The notes under the pieces: generated by a model | Seen by the model: the letters and a program-made list of their open reading frames with translations, nothing else | Told to the model about the DNA's origin: nothing | Databases searched by the model: none | Virus record (IMG/VR): IMGVR_UViG_3300033151_000642 | Coordinates: 1 to 36,454 of that record | From: a virus | DNA length: 36,454 bases | Direction: 5' to 3' (one strand) | Program-made: the position numbers and the translations under genes | Shown here: piece after piece, positions 1-6,909 of the stretch | Numbering within the stretch: the stretch's first letter is position 1 | Layout: every line of letters starts with the position of its first letter

Positions 1-45
1 ATTTTTATGGCTCTAGATGAACTGATTCTTTTAATTCCAAAATAA
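1..45 (+). CDS. C-terminal end of an upstream gene (partial)
   Basis: The reading frame is open from the first base and ends at TAA 43-45, giving the last 14 residues IFMALDELILLIPK. It lies 10 nt before the next ATG, and an AGGAGG ribosome-binding site sits in the gap. The spacing and shared strand suggest that it is the end of a rightward gene in the same operon as the 52-aa gene that follows. Too little is present for a function. Confidence 0.45.
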   Translation: MFMALDELILLIPK

Positions 46-55
46 AGGAGGTAAA

Positions 56-214
56 ATGACTGGAACAATTCTTGCAATTGCCAAACTGCTATTGAGTGCT
101 TACTTTTCTTATGCCCGGTTAAACAATGCCACTGAGGAAGAATTAAATAGCCTCTTTGAAGAGGAAAAAGTCAAATTTCTTCAGAATGAGCCAAGTAAGT
201 TACCAAAAGTATAA
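56..214 (+). CDS. 52-aa hypothetical protein
   Basis: An ATG follows a strong AGGAGG site at 47-52. The product has a short hydrophobic N-terminal stretch (residues about 3-19, TILAIAKLLLSAYFSYA), then a charged Glu/Lys-rich tail ending PSKLPKV. It could be a small amphipathic or membrane-associated phage protein, but I recognise no family. It is the last gene before the hairpin terminator at 242-280, so it ends the upstream transcription unit. Confidence 0.6.
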   Translation: MTGTILAIAKLLLSAYFSYARLNNATEEELNSLFEEEKVKFLQNEPSKLPKV

Positions 215-241
215 GATAACTTCCTAAACATTAACGAGTAG

Positions 242-280
242 ATGCTGATCTCTAATACTGGGGATCAGCATTTTTTATTT
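242..280 (+). terminator. Rho-independent terminator
   Basis: A perfect 9-bp stem, ATGCTGATC (242-250) with GATCAGCAT (263-271), encloses a 12-nt loop and is followed directly by TTTTT-A-TTTTT. It separates the upstream unit ending at 214 from the promoter at 321-349. Confidence 0.85.
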
Positions 281-320
281 TTAAAAAAGAAAAATAGTTT
301 CAAAAAAAGAATAAAAAGGG

Positions 321-349
321 TTTACATAATAATTATTATATGATATACT
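321..349 (+). promoter_or_regulatory. Extended -10 sigma70-type promoter P1
   Basis: TTTACA (321-326) is followed by a 17-nt spacer and TATACT (344-349), with the extended -10 TG at 341-342. It drives the operon starting at 398. About 35 nt of it is nearly identical to the promoter at 7333-7361, which suggests a shared phage promoter type read by the host sigma70 polymerase. Confidence 0.85.
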
Positions 350-397
350 TTATATAACGATCGGGGATAACGGAATAATTTTTAGGAGGAGCAAAAC

Positions 398-1036
398 ATG
401 ACACAATTTTTCGTAAACGCTGACGAAATGACAGCAATTAAGGAAGTAACTGAAGACGCCGTAGGTAACTTTGCAGTTATTACTAAGGCTGATGAATTAC
501 TCGAAACATTTCCGAAGAAAGAGGATCTCATTAAACTGCGGACCAGTATTCGGGGGAAAGAAGCAAAAGGAGACCAGAATAAATCCGCAAAAAAATTGGC
601 CTTTGAAATCTTTGAACAAATGGGGAAAGACCCAAAACCTGAGAAAAAAGCAAAAGAGAAGAAACCCCCAAAAATTACCAAAGTTTCTATGGCTCGTGAT
701 ATTTTGCTGGAAAAAACCACCATCAAAAAAGCGGATCTGGCGGAAGCGATCGGGCATGATCTTCAGAATTGTCACACCATGATTAGCATTTTGAAAAATG
801 CCAAACGTACCAAAAAACCTCTGTATGTTTCCTATAATAAGGCCACCACGGAATATACCTTGCAGGAAACAGAGGAAGAAATGATAGCAGCGAATGCCGA
901 GTTTGATAAGGCCATCTCCGAGACAAAGAAAAAAGCCGGGGACGAAAAAAAAGCTGCTGCTGACAAGAAAGCCGCTGACAAGAAAGCCGCTGACAAGAAA
1001 GCCGCTGACAAGAAAGCCGCTGACAAGAAAGCCTAA
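398..1036 (+). CDS. Putative DNA-binding protein with winged-helix-like core and repetitive lysine tail
   Basis: The 212-aa product starts 8 nt after an AGGAGGAG site and is the first gene of promoter P1. The N-terminal third is mixed alpha/beta-like. A Lys/Pro-rich linker (about 75-95) leads to a segment (about 96-155, SMARDILLEKTTIKKADLAE...) that looks like a winged helix-turn-helix ending in a beta-wing (KPLYVSYNKATTEYTL). A charged helix follows, then a tail of five identical ADKKA units encoded by a perfect 15-bp repeat. The tail resembles histone-H1-like or nucleoid-protein basic tails. DNA binding is inferred from these properties, not from a recognised family. As the first gene after a strong promoter it could be an early regulator or a DNA-organising protein. 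Its stop overlaps the next ATG (TAATG). Confidence 0.8.
   Translation: MTQFFVNADEMTAIKEVTEDAVGNFAVITKADELLETFPKKEDLIKLRTSIRGKEAKGDQNKSAKKLAFEIFEQMGKDPKPEKKAKEKKPPKITKVSMARDILLEKTTIKKADLAEAIGHDLQNCHTMISILKNAKRTKKPLYVSYNKATTEYTLQETEEEMIAANAEFDKAISETKKKAGDEKKAAADKKAADKKAADKKAADKKAADKKA
959..1033 (+). repeat. Five perfect 15-bp tandem repeats
   Basis: The unit GCTGACAAGAAAGCC occurs five times in a row with no base differences, in frame, encoding (ADKKA)5 at the C-terminus of the 212-aa protein. Identity at synonymous positions points to recent slippage or strong constraint. Confidence 0.97.
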
Positions 1037-1524
1037 TGTCAGGATTCATCTTTGAAGGTCCCGATGGGGCAGGCAAATCTTTCATCGCTCTGGAATTTTC
1101 CAGGGCGGTGAATTTACCAATTCATCATTTCGGCGGACCACCCAAGTCAACAAAAGAAATCTATATGAGAGCAAAATTTATAGAGCAATCAGTAGATATT
1201 ATCTTTGACAGAGTTCCTATCATATCTGACCAGATTTATGGTCCAATCATTCGTGGGGATTCTTCAGTCTTTACTGACGAGGATTTCCCCCGTCTGAGTA
1301 ATTATACAATTATTTATTGTAGACCTTCGCTTGAAACAATTTTATCTGTTTCATTAGAAGCTAAAATGCACAAAAGTCAAAAACATACTGATAAAGTAAA
1401 AGGAAACATTATTAATATTGTTGCTGCATATGATCATATAATGCGCAAAATACCTCATATAACTTTTAATCGGGATAAAGCAACTTGTGGGGAACTATGT
1501 CTAAGGTTACAAAAGTTACTTTAG
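1036..1524 (+). CDS. P-loop deoxynucleoside monophosphate kinase-like protein
   Basis: The 162-aa protein begins with a beta-strand and a clear Walker A motif, GPDGAGKS (residues 8-15), in the form used by thymidylate-kinase-type enzymes (GxDGxGKS). A DR pair follows a hydrophobic strand (IIFDRVPIISDQIYG, around 56-69), as in nucleotide kinases where DR contacts the acceptor. A later strand (YTIIYCRPS) and a basic helix could form the rest of the core and lid. It is shorter than typical thymidylate kinase (about 205-215 aa). The likely role is phosphorylating a normal or modified dNMP, in line with the dUTPase, dCMP deaminase and TS-fold enzyme nearby; substrate specificity cannot be read from sequence. 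It overlaps the HNH gene by 28 nt. Confidence 0.75.
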   Translation: MSGFIFEGPDGAGKSFIALEFSRAVNLPIHHFGGPPKSTKEIYMRAKFIEQSVDIIFDRVPIISDQIYGPIIRGDSSVFTDEDFPRLSNYTIIYCRPSLETILSVSLEAKMHKSQKHTDKVKGNIINIVAAYDHIMRKIPHITFNRDKATCGELCLRLQKLL

Positions 1525-2123
1525 CAATTATGGTCGATTTATATTCTGATGGATTATCTCTCTCAAGTATTGCGAGTAGTCTATCTATAAATATTAAGAC
1601 TGTTTCCTATCATCTAGAAAAACTTGGATTGTACAGGAGAAAACCACAACTTAAAAATAGTGAAATAATAAATATTGTAGATCTATATGTTGATGGTTTT
1701 AGAATAAAAGATCTTGCAGAAATGTTTAATACATCAGTTTCAACAGTAGGAAAACATTTAAGAAGAGCTGGTATCAAAGTTACTTACCCAAAGAATAGAG
1801 ACTCAAAACCATGGGCAGCAGAAAAACGAGGTAATGAGTATACTGATCATAGAGGGTTTGTCTGTTTAAGAACTGTACGTGACGGAAAAGGAAGGCCCAA
1901 AAGAAAACATGTTTATGTTGCTGAGCAACATTTTGGGATTGAAGCCTTAAAAGGTTTTGTAATCCATCATAAAGATTTCATCAGAAGCAATAATGACATT
2001 TCTAATTTAGAATTAATGACGCAAAGTGACCATATGAAGTTACATATGGAACGAATTGATCAAATTAAAAGAGGAGAAGTATTTTGTGCGGAATCAGTTT
2101 ATGCTTCGGGGAAGCAAATGTAG
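1497..2123 (+). CDS. HNH homing-type endonuclease with two N-terminal HTH motifs
   Basis: I place the start at ATG 1497, 3 nt after a GTGGGGA site, rather than the upstream in-frame TTG at 1485; this gives 208 aa. Two successive helix-turn-helix repeats (about residues 5-50 and 52-98; compare LSLSSIASSLSINIKTVSYH with FRIKDLAEMFNTSVSTVGKH) would bind DNA. The C-terminal half is an HNH_3-type nuclease: a strand around HVYVAEQHFG, then VIHHKDFIRSNNDISNLELM and DHMKLH. This is the architecture of free-standing phage homing endonucleases. It overlaps the kinase gene by 28 nt and the amidotransferase gene by 40 nt, so it is a likely mobile gene tightly fitted between them. No intron is apparent. 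Confidence 0.85.
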   Translation: MSKVTKVTLAIMVDLYSDGLSLSSIASSLSINIKTVSYHLEKLGLYRRKPQLKNSEIINIVDLYVDGFRIKDLAEMFNTSVSTVGKHLRRAGIKVTYPKNRDSKPWAAEKRGNEYTDHRGFVCLRTVRDGKGRPKRKHVYVAEQHFGIEALKGFVIHHKDFIRSNNDISNLELMTQSDHMKLHMERIDQIKRGEVFCAESVYASGKQM

Positions 2124-3421
2124 ACTTGATGAATTCTCTGCTTGGTCACAGAGGAATCCGATCTACAACAGAACATCTTGGAAATAATCTATATTTAGGT
2201 CATGTTCGTTTACCTATTCAGGGACTTTCAAAACATGAAGATCATCCAATAACTTACAAGGGATTCACTGGTGCATTTGTTGGGGAGATCTTTAACTTTA
2301 AAGAACTATCCCCGGAATCAAAGACGGATTTACCCGTTATGCTTACTATGTTAAGCCAAGGGGGGTCGGGTGCCTTTGCTCTTTTCGATGGGTTTTGGTC
2401 AGCAATAATTTATAGCAGAGTAGAAAAATGTACCCACGTCTACGTGGACCCTCTGGCTAAGAAACCATTATACATGAGAGAAGGTCCTTTTGCAATATCT
2501 TCTGAAATAAAAGCTTTATTGCCACTAGGGGGAAATTCATTTGATGAGATTTATTTTTCAGCAGTTGCTAAATGGGGTTACTGCCCTACAGAGCAAACAC
2601 CCTTTAAGGAAATAACTAAAATTCCTGCTGGGACTCATTTAGTTATTAATGAATCTGGGGAAGTTATTGCGGCGGAAACATATATGACATTACAGAAATC
2701 ATATACACAAAAAGATCTTGCAAAAAAATTATATGATGCTGTTAAGAATAGGACAGTCTCCGACGTCCCTATCTCATTACTAATGTCTGGTGGGCTTGAT
2801 AGCACAATTATCTATGAACTTTTAAAAAGATGCACATCTGAAATAACAATTTTTCATATAGACAATGACGAGTCCCAATACCTAGAATATATTGATTTTA
2901 GGTCGCAGGATAAACTAGTTAAACTAGAGCTTGATGTCAACTATGACTTGGATAAGATCCTTTGGCATAATGAGTGTCCAGTTGATCTTGGTTCAATGAT
3001 TCCACAATTTCAATTAGCAAAAGAGATTAAAAAGCAGGGGTTTAATGTTTGTTTGTCTGGGGATGGGGCTGATGAGTTATTCGGGGGATATAAGAGATCC
3101 ATGGAATATGATTCCCAATATTCTGATATTTATCATGAAATTATTTATTATCACCTTCCTAGGTTGGATAAAATGATGATGGCCCATACTGTTGAATTGA
3201 GGTGTCCATTCTTATCATGGCCCGTTATAAGTTGTGCGTTTAACACACCGTATAGACTACGGAAAGGAAAACAAATATTAAAAAACTTATTTAGAGATTT
3301 AGTTCCAAACGAGATTTTAAGTAGAATTAAACAACCATTGCGATATAGAACAGCAAAACTTGATAGACATGAACTAATATGTAGATATAAGTCACTAATT
3401 AAAAGGGAGAAATTAATATGA
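2084..3421 (+). CDS. AsnB-type glutamine-dependent amidotransferase (asparagine synthetase-like)
   Basis: The 445-aa protein starts at TTG 2084, 7 nt after GAGGAG; this start places Cys at position 2 (MCGIS), the N-terminal nucleophile of class II glutamine amidotransferases. Residues 1 to about 200 are the glutaminase domain (R42, GEIFN 67-71, D82). Residues about 205-440 are the ATP-pyrophosphatase synthetase domain, with the PP-loop SGGLDS (235-240) and SGDGADELFGGY (325-336), hallmarks of AsnB. Family members adenylate a carboxylate and convert it to an amide with glutamine-derived ammonia. It is shorter than E. coli AsnB (554 aa). The oxyanion-hole Asn of the canonical NGE motif is Val66 here. 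Its setting among nucleotide and methyltransferase genes suggests a substrate other than aspartate, possibly a modified base; that is inference. It is coupled to the dUTPase by an ATGA overlap. Confidence 0.9.
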   Translation: MCGISLCFGEANVDLMNSLLGHRGIRSTTEHLGNNLYLGHVRLPIQGLSKHEDHPITYKGFTGAFVGEIFNFKELSPESKTDLPVMLTMLSQGGSGAFALFDGFWSAIIYSRVEKCTHVYVDPLAKKPLYMREGPFAISSEIKALLPLGGNSFDEIYFSAVAKWGYCPTEQTPFKEITKIPAGTHLVINESGEVIAAETYMTLQKSYTQKDLAKKLYDAVKNRTVSDVPISLLMSGGLDSTIIYELLKRCTSEITIFHIDNDESQYLEYIDFRSQDKLVKLELDVNYDLDKILWHNECPVDLGSMIPQFQLAKEIKKQGFNVCLSGDGADELFGGYKRSMEYDSQYSDIYHEIIYYHLPRLDKMMMAHTVELRCPFLSWPVISCAFNTPYRLRKGKQILKNLFRDLVPNEILSRIKQPLRYRTAKLDRHELICRYKSLIKREKLI

Positions 3422-4059
3422 ATGTAAACGATATTGAAGACGAACGCCCCCCTGGGGATAAACTAAAATTAATCTTCTCAAGACAGGAAGAGCTAAAGAA
3501 AAAATATCATCATATTGAGGAAAGCCAGGGGGTTGGTTATGGTATTCTCAATGGATCCATTTTCGATATTAATGAAACCAGATCCCAATGTCTCCTTAAA
3601 GACCTAGCATGGAGAGTTGTAGAAGAGATAACTGAAGCAACTGAAGCTCAGATTAATCATGATGAAATTCATTTTAGAGAAGAACTGGCGGACGCCCTGC
3701 ATTTCTTGACTGAGCTTTGCATTCAGGTAGGGATTGGTCCAGCGACAATTGCTACAGATATAATGCAAAACAGTAAAAAAGATTATTTAGATAATCTATT
3801 TTACACCCCAGACAAGGAACTTTCAGACAATCCTTATAACACGGTCCTGCATATTGGATTAGCTATGAATTGTTTAAAGCAGAAACCATGGAAACAAACT
3901 CACGTATTGACAGACGTTGGTGAGTTCGAGGATCATTTGATAGATGCTTATAGAGCATTTTGTAAATATCTTTACTGTTACATGGATGCTGATACAGCAT
4001 TTGACTTCTACTTTAAAAAAAGTAGAGTTAATGATTTTCGAATAAAAAGCAATTACTAA
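3418..4059 (+). CDS. Dimeric-type (all-alpha) dUTPase
   Basis: The 213-aa protein has the Mg-binding motifs of all-alpha NTP pyrophosphatases: EExxE (residues 69-73, VVEEITEATEA) and ExxD (89-92, REELADALHF). A later C-terminal motif, KSRVNDFRIKSNY, matches the K-N..N.FRQ..Y signature of the dimeric dUTPase branch better than MazG. The reaction is dUTP to dUMP and pyrophosphate, keeping uracil out of DNA and supplying dUMP; relatives can also use dUDP or modified nucleotides. Its ATG overlaps the AsnB-like stop. Together with dCMP deaminase (9747-10196) it would shape the dUMP and dTMP pools. Confidence 0.82.
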   Translation: MNVNDIEDERPPGDKLKLIFSRQEELKKKYHHIEESQGVGYGILNGSIFDINETRSQCLLKDLAWRVVEEITEATEAQINHDEIHFREELADALHFLTELCIQVGIGPATIATDIMQNSKKDYLDNLFYTPDKELSDNPYNTVLHIGLAMNCLKQKPWKQTHVLTDVGEFEDHLIDAYRAFCKYLYCYMDADTAFDFYFKKSRVNDFRIKSNY

Positions 4060-4063
4060 TTAA

Positions 4064-4408
4064 ATGATCCCAGTAAAAGCAAGAATAAACGGACGAAAGT
4101 TATTCTTTAGGAGCCGGCATGAGCTAGCCCGGTATTTAATGGATTTGCTTAATGATTCTGTTTCATTGTTACCAATTCGGGCGGAGAATCTTCAAAAAAT
4201 TATGGAGATAACCGGGTTTCATATTAAGGCTAAATGGATAGGTGGAATTACTACAGAAGAGCGCTTTACAAAGGCATACTGGGAAACATTATTATCATTA
4301 GAGCACAAAGGAACCTTAAAGGGATTCTCAGTTATTTGTTCTATTGAAAAAGGATCCTCCAATTATGACCCAGAACGTAGACGCATAACAACTGATTGGA
4401 CTATATAA
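4064..4408 (+). CDS. 114-aa hypothetical protein
   Basis: The gene starts 5 nt after the dUTPase stop with no visible Shine-Dalgarno, so translation probably depends on reinitiation from the upstream gene. The product is basic at its N-terminus (KARINGRKLFFRSRHELARYLMDLL), with a beta-alpha-beta-like pattern and a C-terminal IEKGSSNYDPERRRITTDWTI. I do not recognise a family. It sits directly upstream of the methyltransferase pair and could be a partner of those enzymes, but nothing in the sequence proves that. Confidence 0.65.
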   Translation: MIPVKARINGRKLFFRSRHELARYLMDLLNDSVSLLPIRAENLQKIMEITGFHIKAKWIGGITTEERFTKAYWETLLSLEHKGTLKGFSVICSIEKGSSNYDPERRRITTDWTI

Positions 4409-4421
4409 AAAGGGAGATTAT

Positions 4422-5627
4422 ATGAGAGCTATTGGAATCACATCTGGCATTGGAAGCATGCTGATTGGGGCTAAGCAACTAGGATTTGAAGTCCTAGGGA
4501 ATATTGAATGGCGTAAATATTATCATGCCAGGGATAGTTATGGTAGGAATTCATTCGAGGAGTATTTTAATGCTCCTATGTATAAAAATATAGAAGAATT
4601 GACTGAGGAAGAGATTAGCAAGATGTCGAATGCTGACATTGCTTTTGGCCATCCGGAGTGTGGAAATTTTTCGAATATGTCAGCCACAGCCCAGCAAACG
4701 AGAACACTTGCTGAAATGCGGAGTGATGCTGGAGACATCCCTATTTTTACGGAACTAGTTAGTAAGCTTAAACCAAGATTTTTTGTACAGGATAATCTTC
4801 CAAAAAGTCTTATGGGATATTCGATTGAAGATTGGGCGAGAGCTCTTCCAGAATATGATTTATTTCCAGAATGGGTTTCAAACTGGGGATACGGAAATAT
4901 TCAGAAGTTCAGAAAACGGTTTTTTATGATAGGAGCTTTGAAGAAAGAGAATTTTGTTTTTAGACCATTTGAGATTGACGATGATCTTTCTTTGAGAATT
5001 GTTTTGAAAAATCTTCCAGAGGAGAATCAAGATAAGCACACTGAAGAGGGTAACATGTCAAAAGGGCGAGGAATATTCAGCGATGATCCAATGACATGGG
5101 GACAATATAAAGAATTTATGCTAAGGGAAAAGGATGGAGTTACAATCACCTATCTAGCTAAAGATGATACTTGGAAAACTCATGTAGGTTGGAGGAAAGC
5201 TTTTAGCGATGGATATGTACCTGTTATTACAGGGGGATGCCCGATTGCAAATCCATTTACAGGGCTTCCCTTCACTATCAGAGAACGTTGTCGGATTCAG
5301 GGTTTTCCTGATGATTTTATAATATACGGAACTAAATTCCTTGAAGATGGAACATGGAATCACAGTAGAAACTCTGCTGTAATTAAGCAGACTGGTAAGT
5401 CTATGCCTGTTGAGTTCTGTAGATATGTTACACAAATAATTAAGAATCATATCCAGGGGGTTACTTCTGTAAAAGAAACATCTGAAAGAATCCTGAATCC
5501 AAATCCATTGATCAGTGAAGCTAAACAATGGTATTGTAAAAAAATTGGTTATTCTCACCAGTCGGTGGTCTGCGATCAATGCTGGATTAAAAAGTGTGAA
5601 AATAAGGAGGAGCTATGCGAGCAATAG
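4422..5627 (+). CDS. Divergent cytosine-C5 DNA methyltransferase-like protein, copy 1
   Basis: The 401-aa protein starts after AGGGAG at 4411-4416. The C5-methyltransferase motif order is recognisable: motif I (GIGSMLIGAKQLGFEV, residues 9-24) for AdoMet; motif IV GHPECGNFS with Cys80 as the expected nucleophile; motif VI FVQDN (D124-N125); motif VIII QKFRKRFFMIG (161-171); motif IX-like TIRERCRIQGFPDDF (about 285-299); and motif X-like IKQTGKSMPVEFC. Key differences from standard enzymes are PPCQ changed to PECG, and the motif VI Glu (ENV) replaced by Asp. A C-terminal Cys cluster (WYC...CDQCWIKKC) may bind zinc. It probably modifies cytosine in DNA, but the altered pocket leaves room for another base or cofactor. 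The next gene is a paralogue overlapping by 13 nt. Confidence 0.85.
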   Translation: MRAIGITSGIGSMLIGAKQLGFEVLGNIEWRKYYHARDSYGRNSFEEYFNAPMYKNIEELTEEEISKMSNADIAFGHPECGNFSNMSATAQQTRTLAEMRSDAGDIPIFTELVSKLKPRFFVQDNLPKSLMGYSIEDWARALPEYDLFPEWVSNWGYGNIQKFRKRFFMIGALKKENFVFRPFEIDDDLSLRIVLKNLPEENQDKHTEEGNMSKGRGIFSDDPMTWGQYKEFMLREKDGVTITYLAKDDTWKTHVGWRKAFSDGYVPVITGGCPIANPFTGLPFTIRERCRIQGFPDDFIIYGTKFLEDGTWNHSRNSAVIKQTGKSMPVEFCRYVTQIIKNHIQGVTSVKETSERILNPNPLISEAKQWYCKKIGYSHQSVVCDQCWIKKCENKEELCEQ

Positions 5628-6829
5628 GGGCAACTTGCGGAGTAGGTTCTATGTTGATAGGAGCAAAATTGGCCGGATTTGATATAGAAGGAAACATAGA
5701 ATGGCGCTCATATTATCATCATAAAGATGAGAGGGGGAGAAATACATTTACTGAAAATTTCCCCGGGTCTTTTTTTGTAAAAGATATTAATTCTAAGCTA
5801 AACTTTAGATTTAAAAATTGGATATGGAAGAATGAAAAAAATGATCCTGTCGATTTAATAATGGGACACCCTGATTGTGGTAATTATTCTGTATTATCTA
5901 ACTCATTAGGTAATACAAGTGAAAGTCAAAAAAAACCGGGGGATATACCGATATTCGTGGATATTATACGTCGTCTTAAGCCACGTTTCTTCGTCCAGGA
6001 TAATCTCCCTAAATCACTAATCGGTTATCCGATTCAAAAATGGGCTACCGAATTATCTGAATATGATTTATTTCCGGAATGGGTTTCAAACTGGGGCTAT
6101 GGAAACATCCAAAAGTTTAGAAAGCGATTTTTCATGATCGGTGCAAGAAAAGATGAAAAATTTGTTTTCAAACCCAATGAGACTGAACATGAAGAAACAA
6201 TGAGAAGTGTTTTATTTAGAGAACCAAAACCTGAATTTAACAATGAACCTCACTCCATGAAAGGGAGAACATCTATTGGAAAAGGGATAAAACATGATAG
6301 CTATATGAATTGGGAACAACTAAGAGATCATGTTTTAAATGATGTTAAAGAAGGTGGTGGTCTTCATTATGTAAAAAGTGATGGGTCTATAGGGCAACAT
6401 ATTGGAACTCAGAAAGGATATAAGGATAAGCATGCCTTTGTTCTTACAGGTGGTTCTAGCTTTCCGCTGTCAGCTTGGACAGGATTACCCCTGTCAATAA
6501 GAGACCGGGCTAGAATACAGGGTGTTCCTGATTATTTTAGATTCTATGGGACAAAGATCGAACCCGATGGGTCTTGGCTATGCACTAAAAATAATAAAAT
6601 GATTAAGCAGATAGCTAAATTTATGCCTATCCAATTTTGTGAATATGTAGCAACCCAAATTAGAGCTCATATATATAAGGAAGAATTTAAAGCTTCTGGG
6701 AATAGACTTCTTAATCCAAATATGTACGTAGATGAAGCTAAAGAATGGTATTGTAAAACGCATGGTTATTCAAATCAGTTAGAGACTTGCGAGCAATGCT
6801 GGATTAAAAAGTGTGATAATAGAAAGTGA
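5615..6829 (+). CDS. Divergent cytosine-C5 DNA methyltransferase-like protein, copy 2
   Basis: The 404-aa paralogue of the preceding gene has GGAGGAG just upstream of ATG 5615. Shared features are GVGSMLIGAKLAGFD (9-23), GHPDCGNYS with Cys88, FVQDNLPKSL (D129-N130), NIQKFRKRFFMIGA, SIRDRARIQGVPDYF and the Cys-rich tail WYCKTHGYS...CEQCWIKKC. The central catalytic block is almost identical to copy 1 at protein level while its codons differ at many synonymous sites. That indicates an old duplication kept under purifying selection. The target-recognition region (about 185-290) differs most, so the copies may recognise different sequences or act as a heterodimer. It ends 81 nt before the next gene, with the palindromic regulatory region in between. 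Confidence 0.85.
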   Translation: MRAIGATCGVGSMLIGAKLAGFDIEGNIEWRSYYHHKDERGRNTFTENFPGSFFVKDINSKLNFRFKNWIWKNEKNDPVDLIMGHPDCGNYSVLSNSLGNTSESQKKPGDIPIFVDIIRRLKPRFFVQDNLPKSLIGYPIQKWATELSEYDLFPEWVSNWGYGNIQKFRKRFFMIGARKDEKFVFKPNETEHEETMRSVLFREPKPEFNNEPHSMKGRTSIGKGIKHDSYMNWEQLRDHVLNDVKEGGGLHYVKSDGSIGQHIGTQKGYKDKHAFVLTGGSSFPLSAWTGLPLSIRDRARIQGVPDYFRFYGTKIEPDGSWLCTKNNKMIKQIAKFMPIQFCEYVATQIRAHIYKEEFKASGNRLLNPNMYVDEAKEWYCKTHGYSNQLETCEQCWIKKCDNRK

Positions 6830-6846
6830 AATTAGTAAAATAAAGG

Positions 6847-6875
6847 TTTACAACAGACTCCTTATGGGTTATAGT
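6847..6875 (+). promoter_or_regulatory. Sigma70-type promoter P2 inside a palindrome
   Basis: TTTACA (6847-6852), a 17-nt spacer and TATAGT (6870-6875) form a near-consensus promoter. The expected start, about 6882, falls in the loop of the 16-bp inverted repeat 6857-6901, so its transcript would carry only the right arm and leave the ribosome-binding site of the 6910 gene free. Confidence 0.75.
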
Positions 6876-6905
6876 GCACATAACAATAACCCATAAGGAG
6901 TTTTT
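6857..6905 (+). terminator. 16-bp perfect inverted repeat with T-run; terminator, operator or RBS-sequestering hairpin
   Basis: ACTCCTTATGGGTTAT (6857-6872) pairs perfectly with ATAACCCATAAGGAGT (6886-6901) across a 13-nt loop. TTTTT (6901-6905) follows. In RNA coming from the methyltransferase operon this would form a terminator-like hairpin and bury AAGGAG (6895-6900), the ribosome-binding site of the next gene. As DNA, the dyad brackets the -10 box of P2 and could be a repressor operator. Confidence 0.75.
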
Positions 6906-6909
6906 AATT

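Noticed and set aside
783-1085. Leftward ORFs with repeated LSCQR or FLSAA
   Set aside because: They are shadows of the 15-bp repeat read on the other strand.
2084-3421. 7-deazaguanine (QueC/dpd-type) modification role for the PP-loop protein
   Set aside because: The protein has a full class II amidotransferase domain and AsnB motifs; no queuosine-pathway genes (FolE, QueD, QueE, DpdA) are visible.
5154-5579. 141-codon leftward ORF opposite the methyltransferase
   Set aside because: It lies antisense to a conserved catalytic region and has no translation signals.
6874-6909. Upstream GTG start extending the 6910 gene by 12 residues
   Set aside because: It lies in the P2 -10 box and before the likely transcription start; ATG 6910 has a well-spaced AAGGAG.
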